Below, one piece after another: positions 61,235-64,000 of a DNA stretch of 64,000 bases (the first letter of the stretch is position 1; each line of letters begins with the position of its first letter). Below the pieces are notes generated by a model. It was not told the origin of the DNA, made no database searches, and saw only the letters and a program-made list of their open reading frames with translations. The DNA lies in contig CABJAM010000010.1 in the NCBI GenBank assembly GCA_902363555.1, forward strand, positions 1-64,000. Direction: 5' to 3'. A program made the translations under genes and the position numbers. The stretch is from Lachnospiraceae bacterium (GTDB taxonomy: Bacteria; Bacillota; Clostridia; Lachnospirales; Lachnospiraceae).

Positions 61235-62818
61235 ATGAAAGGAAAATTAACGAAGCTTCTGGCTTTAGGCTTGTCGGTACTGATGACCGGTTCGCTGCTG
61301 GCCGGTTGTGGTCAGAGTAATTCCGGAAATAATGAGACGGCCGGAAAAGATAACAGTGTAAAGAGTACAGCGGATGCGGGAGACGATGCAGCGTCAGAGG
61401 CCCAGGATGATGATCTGGCGGCATATTTTCATGGAAAGGACCATTATACATTGAAGGTTATGGTCTTTGGTGATGCGGATTCGGCCATATTGGATAAAAT
61501 ATCTGGCAAGCTCAGTGAGATCACAGAGGAGAAGCTCAATTGTGATGTGGAGCTGACGCGGGTAGGCTTTGCGTCGTATATGACGCAGTTAAACCTGATG
61601 CTTTCATCCGGCGATGAGCTGGATTTGTTTGTTCCTATGGCTGCACCGATCGATTATGTCAATTCCGGCCAGATCCAGCCCATTGACGACCTGATCGGGA
61701 AGTTTGCTCCCAATCTGAATCAGATGCTGGAAGCCAAGGATTGGGTGAACCAGACGTTTAACGGCGAAATTTACGGCCTTCCGGTAAATTCGGAAAAAGG
61801 CAGCACACTGGGCTTTGGTATGCGCAAGGATATCTGTGATGAGCTGGGGATCGATTATAACAGCTTTAAATCCTTTGACGATCTCCACGATGCCCTGGTG
61901 AAGGTAAAAGAGGCCCATCCGGAGATGTATCCGGTGGTTTCCAATGGTGGCAGCATGTACGGTTCGGATGTGGTACGGATCGGCCAGGAGTCCTGCGGAG
62001 ATACATATAATTTTGCCGTACTTGAGGACCCGTTTGATGAAAATGGGGAAATTGTAAGCTTTTTTGAAACCGAGCTTTTTAAAACGACCTGCGAAACCAT
62101 GTATCAGTGGGCCAAAGAAGGTCTGATCATGCCCGATGCGTCCACCAATACGGATTCGGCCAACACACTTGTGGCTGCCGGGAAAGCCTTTGGCTATTTT
62201 CAGCATATGAAGCCGGGCTGGGAAACCGAGCAGGGCGCTATGAATAATACAGAGACCGTAGCATGGAGATATGGGGAGCCGACCTATAATGGCGGAAGTA
62301 TGGCATGGTTTGTGCCCACAGCCTCCGGAGATCCGGAGCGGGCGGTTGCATTTTTTGATATGATGTACAGCGATCCGGCAGTGGCTAATCTTGTGATCAA
62401 TGGTATTGAAGGGGAAACATATGTGATCTCCGATGCTGAGAAGGGCATTATCACCTATCCGGAAGGAAAGGATGCTGCGAGCAGCGGTTACAGCCGTCAG
62501 GCGTGGGCATGGCCGAATCAGCAGATCGGATATTTCTGGGAAGGTGAGGATTTAACACTCTGGGATCAGTATAAAGAATTTAATGATACGGCAAAAACGC
62601 CGGTATCCTTTGGTTTTACGTTTGATGCTTCCGGTGTAATGAATGAAATCACCGCATGTACAAATGTTTATGCCAAGTATGTTCCCGCGCTCCTTTGCGG
62701 AACATTAGATCCGGAGACAACGATTCCCCAATTAAATGAGGAAATGGAATCTGCGGGGATTGGAAAAATCATAGAGGCAAAAAAAGAACAGTTTGATGCC
62801 TGGAAGGCTGCAAAATGA
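61235..62818 (+). CDS. Extracellular solute-binding lipoprotein of the terminal ABC importer
   Basis: A 527-aa lipoprotein. The signal ends in LAGC, followed by a Ser/Asn/Asp-rich linker (about 26-65). The body resembles LplA-type binding proteins, with LKVMVFGDADSAILDKISGKLSEITEEKLN at its start and CTNVYAKYVPALLCGTLDPE near its end. It shares this plan with the 54636 gene. SD AGGAGG. It is followed by two permeases and is the probable receptor for them. Confidence 0.92.
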   Translation: MKGKLTKLLALGLSVLMTGSLLAGCGQSNSGNNETAGKDNSVKSTADAGDDAASEAQDDDLAAYFHGKDHYTLKVMVFGDADSAILDKISGKLSEITEEKLNCDVELTRVGFASYMTQLNLMLSSGDELDLFVPMAAPIDYVNSGQIQPIDDLIGKFAPNLNQMLEAKDWVNQTFNGEIYGLPVNSEKGSTLGFGMRKDICDELGIDYNSFKSFDDLHDALVKVKEAHPEMYPVVSNGGSMYGSDVVRIGQESCGDTYNFAVLEDPFDENGEIVSFFETELFKTTCETMYQWAKEGLIMPDASTNTDSANTLVAAGKAFGYFQHMKPGWETEQGAMNNTETVAWRYGEPTYNGGSMAWFVPTASGDPERAVAFFDMMYSDPAVANLVINGIEGETYVISDAEKGIITYPEGKDAASSGYSRQAWAWPNQQIGYFWEGEDLTLWDQYKEFNDTAKTPVSFGFTFDASGVMNEITACTNVYAKYVPALLCGTLDPETTIPQLNEEMESAGIGKIIEAKKEQFDAWKAAK

Positions 62819-62904
62819 ATATAATTTCGGACAGGGCTGCAAATGTTGCGGCCCTGTTCAGAATCCGGGATAATTTCAGCGTATTATAAAAAGGAGTCCT
62901 GTTT

Positions 62905-63828
62905 ATGAAAAAACAAAGCTTTATAAGCCGGCATAAGCGTTTTTTTCCTCTGTATCTTATGATGATACCGGGAATGCTGTATCTGGTGATCAATAATTAT
63001 ATACCGATGGGCGGCATTATAATCGCCTTTAAGCAGATCAACTTCCGCAAAGGTATATTTCAAAGCCCGTGGGTGGAACTTAGTAATTTCAAATATCTAT
63101 TTACGACCAATGACGCTTACATCATTACACGAAACACGATTTTATACAATTTGGTATTTATCATATTAGGTACGGCGATGGCCATTTTCATTGCCATAAT
63201 GCTCAATGAGCTTAAAGGAAAATTAAGTAAAAAGGTGTATCAGACGGTCATTCTTGTACCTTATCTTATATCTATGGTCGTGGTCAGTTACCTGGTCAAT
63301 GCCATGCTTGCTACGGAAACCGGTTTTGTGAATAATTCCATACTGGGGCTGTTCGGCGCGGAGGCGGTCAGTTGGTATTCTGAGCCGAAATACTGGCCGT
63401 TTATTCTTGTCATTGTCAATCTATGGAAAAATTTCGGCTATCAGTCCATTATCTATTATGCCACAGTGGTGGGGCTGGATGCCGGACTTTACGAGGCGGC
63501 AGCCATTGACGGAGCCACGCGGTGGCAGCGTATTGTCCATGTGACCCTGCCGGGGCTCCGGCCGACGATCATTACGCTGACACTGATGTCTGTGGGCCGT
63601 ATTTTCTACTCGGATTTTGGCCTTTTCTATCAGGTGCCCATGGATTCCGGACCTTTGTTTGATGTGACCAATACCATTGATACCTATGTTTACCGCGGCC
63701 TGATGCAGAGTAATAATATTGGGATGTCCTCGGCCGCCGGAGTTTACCAGTCCATTGTCGGCTGCCTGCTCGTACTTACAGCAAATTTTGTCGTGCGCAG
63801 GTTCAGCAAAGACGATGCGTTATTTTAG
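62905..63828 (+). CDS. ABC importer permease (LplB/YteP type)
   Basis: A 307-aa membrane protein with six helices. The EAA loop is LYEAAAIDGATRWQRIVHVTLPGLRPTI. The N-terminus (RFFPLYLMMIPGMLYLVINNYIPMGGIIIAFKQIN) is typical of LplB/YteP permeases for complex carbohydrates. SD AAAGGAG. Confidence 0.92.
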   Translation: MKKQSFISRHKRFFPLYLMMIPGMLYLVINNYIPMGGIIIAFKQINFRKGIFQSPWVELSNFKYLFTTNDAYIITRNTILYNLVFIILGTAMAIFIAIMLNELKGKLSKKVYQTVILVPYLISMVVVSYLVNAMLATETGFVNNSILGLFGAEAVSWYSEPKYWPFILVIVNLWKNFGYQSIIYYATVVGLDAGLYEAAAIDGATRWQRIVHVTLPGLRPTIITLTLMSVGRIFYSDFGLFYQVPMDSGPLFDVTNTIDTYVYRGLMQSNNIGMSSAAGVYQSIVGCLLVLTANFVVRRFSKDDALF

Positions 63829-63840
63829 GAGGTTGGAAGC

Positions 63841-64000
63841 ATGGTTGAGAAAAGTAATAAATTTCAAATTGCCGTACATATTTTAATGATCTTTTTATGT
63901 GTGTGCTGTCTGTTTCCATTTGTCCTGCTGATCGTATCGTCATTTTCAGATGAACAGACACTGATCCGTGAGGGATATTCCGTTATTCCAAGGAGTTTCA
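63841..64000 (+). CDS. ABC importer permease (LplC/YtcP type), cut by window end
   Basis: The first 53 codons of a second permease. It begins MVEKSNKFQIAVHILM, then a membrane helix and VSSFSDEQTLIREGYSVIPRSF, the usual N-terminal pattern of LplC/YtcP proteins. SD AGGAGG. It starts 12 bp after the first permease. The rest lies outside the window. Confidence 0.85.
   Translation, partial: MVEKSNKFQIAVHILMIFLCVCCLFPFVLLIVSSFSDEQTLIREGYSVIPRSF

Noticed and set aside
1..64000. tRNA, rRNA, tmRNA or prophage genes
   Set aside because: None could be recognised on either strand by eye; a tRNAscan and Infernal run would be needed to exclude them fully.

Overview
The window looks like a chromosomal segment of an anaerobic, spore-forming Clostridia, most probably a Lachnospiraceae-like gut or rumen bacterium. 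The evidence is a complete spoIIAA-spoIIAB-sigF unit followed by spoVAA-spoVAB, a phosphotransbutyrylase/butyrate kinase unit joined to a ferredoxin-dependent 2-oxoacid oxidoreductase, many carbohydrate ABC importers without a local ATPase, YesM/YesN-type sensing, and strong AGGAGG ribosome binding sites with occasional TTG starts. I see no rRNA, tRNA, CRISPR array, IS element or prophage. The species is an inference.

Layout. 0.2-4.0 kb: a solute-binding lipoprotein paired with a Cache-type hybrid histidine kinase. 4.1-11.8 kb: a DUF1292 protein, a MarR-MATE efflux unit, then a TetR regulator facing an MMPL exporter and a secreted heptad-repeat protein, with three matching operators between them. 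12-16 kb: a flavoprotein, alanine dehydrogenase, and a GntR regulator with an adenosine deaminase-like gene, linked by a shared operator core. 16.1-21.9 kb: a triplicated 63-bp leader repeat, a sugar ABC importer (two permeases and a binding protein) and a GH3 beta-glucosidase. 22.3-27.7 kb: ptb-buk-(P-loop protein)-vorDBAC, which fits fermentation of branched-chain 2-oxoacids with ATP formation. 27.9-32.8 kb: a visibly more AT-rich two-component system with two FtsX-type permeases but no ATPase. 32.8-38 kb: a LysR regulator diverging from a 1260-aa single-chain PurL.

38.0-39.6 kb is the most unusual part. It has no credible protein gene. A 362-bp near-perfect inverted repeat lies directly behind purL. 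It is followed by a consensus sigma-A promoter driving about 0.88 kb of stop-rich, hairpin-rich DNA that ends in a terminator-like stem, a strong candidate for a large structured non-coding RNA.

39.6-48.3 kb: a TIM-barrel isomerase, a CNNM/CorC-type membrane protein, a UroD/MtaA-like protein, a zinc-dependent phospholipase C-like protein, cysK, folC, a 53-aa protein and a zinc-ribbon TPR membrane protein. 48.5-51.6 kb: the forespore sigma-F and SpoVA genes, including a 46-aa membrane ORF coupled to spoVAA. 51.6-64 kb: a 20-bp minisatellite, a LysR regulator, an unrecognised 524-aa protein, a solute-binding lipoprotein, an Rpn-type nuclease, a YesM/YesN two-component pair, and a second binding protein with two permeases, the last cut by the window end.

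Two families of small dispersed repeats recur in intergenic DNA: hairpins bounded by GTAACAGTTC/GAACTGTTAC, and an element containing GCCGCGAGCCGTCG.
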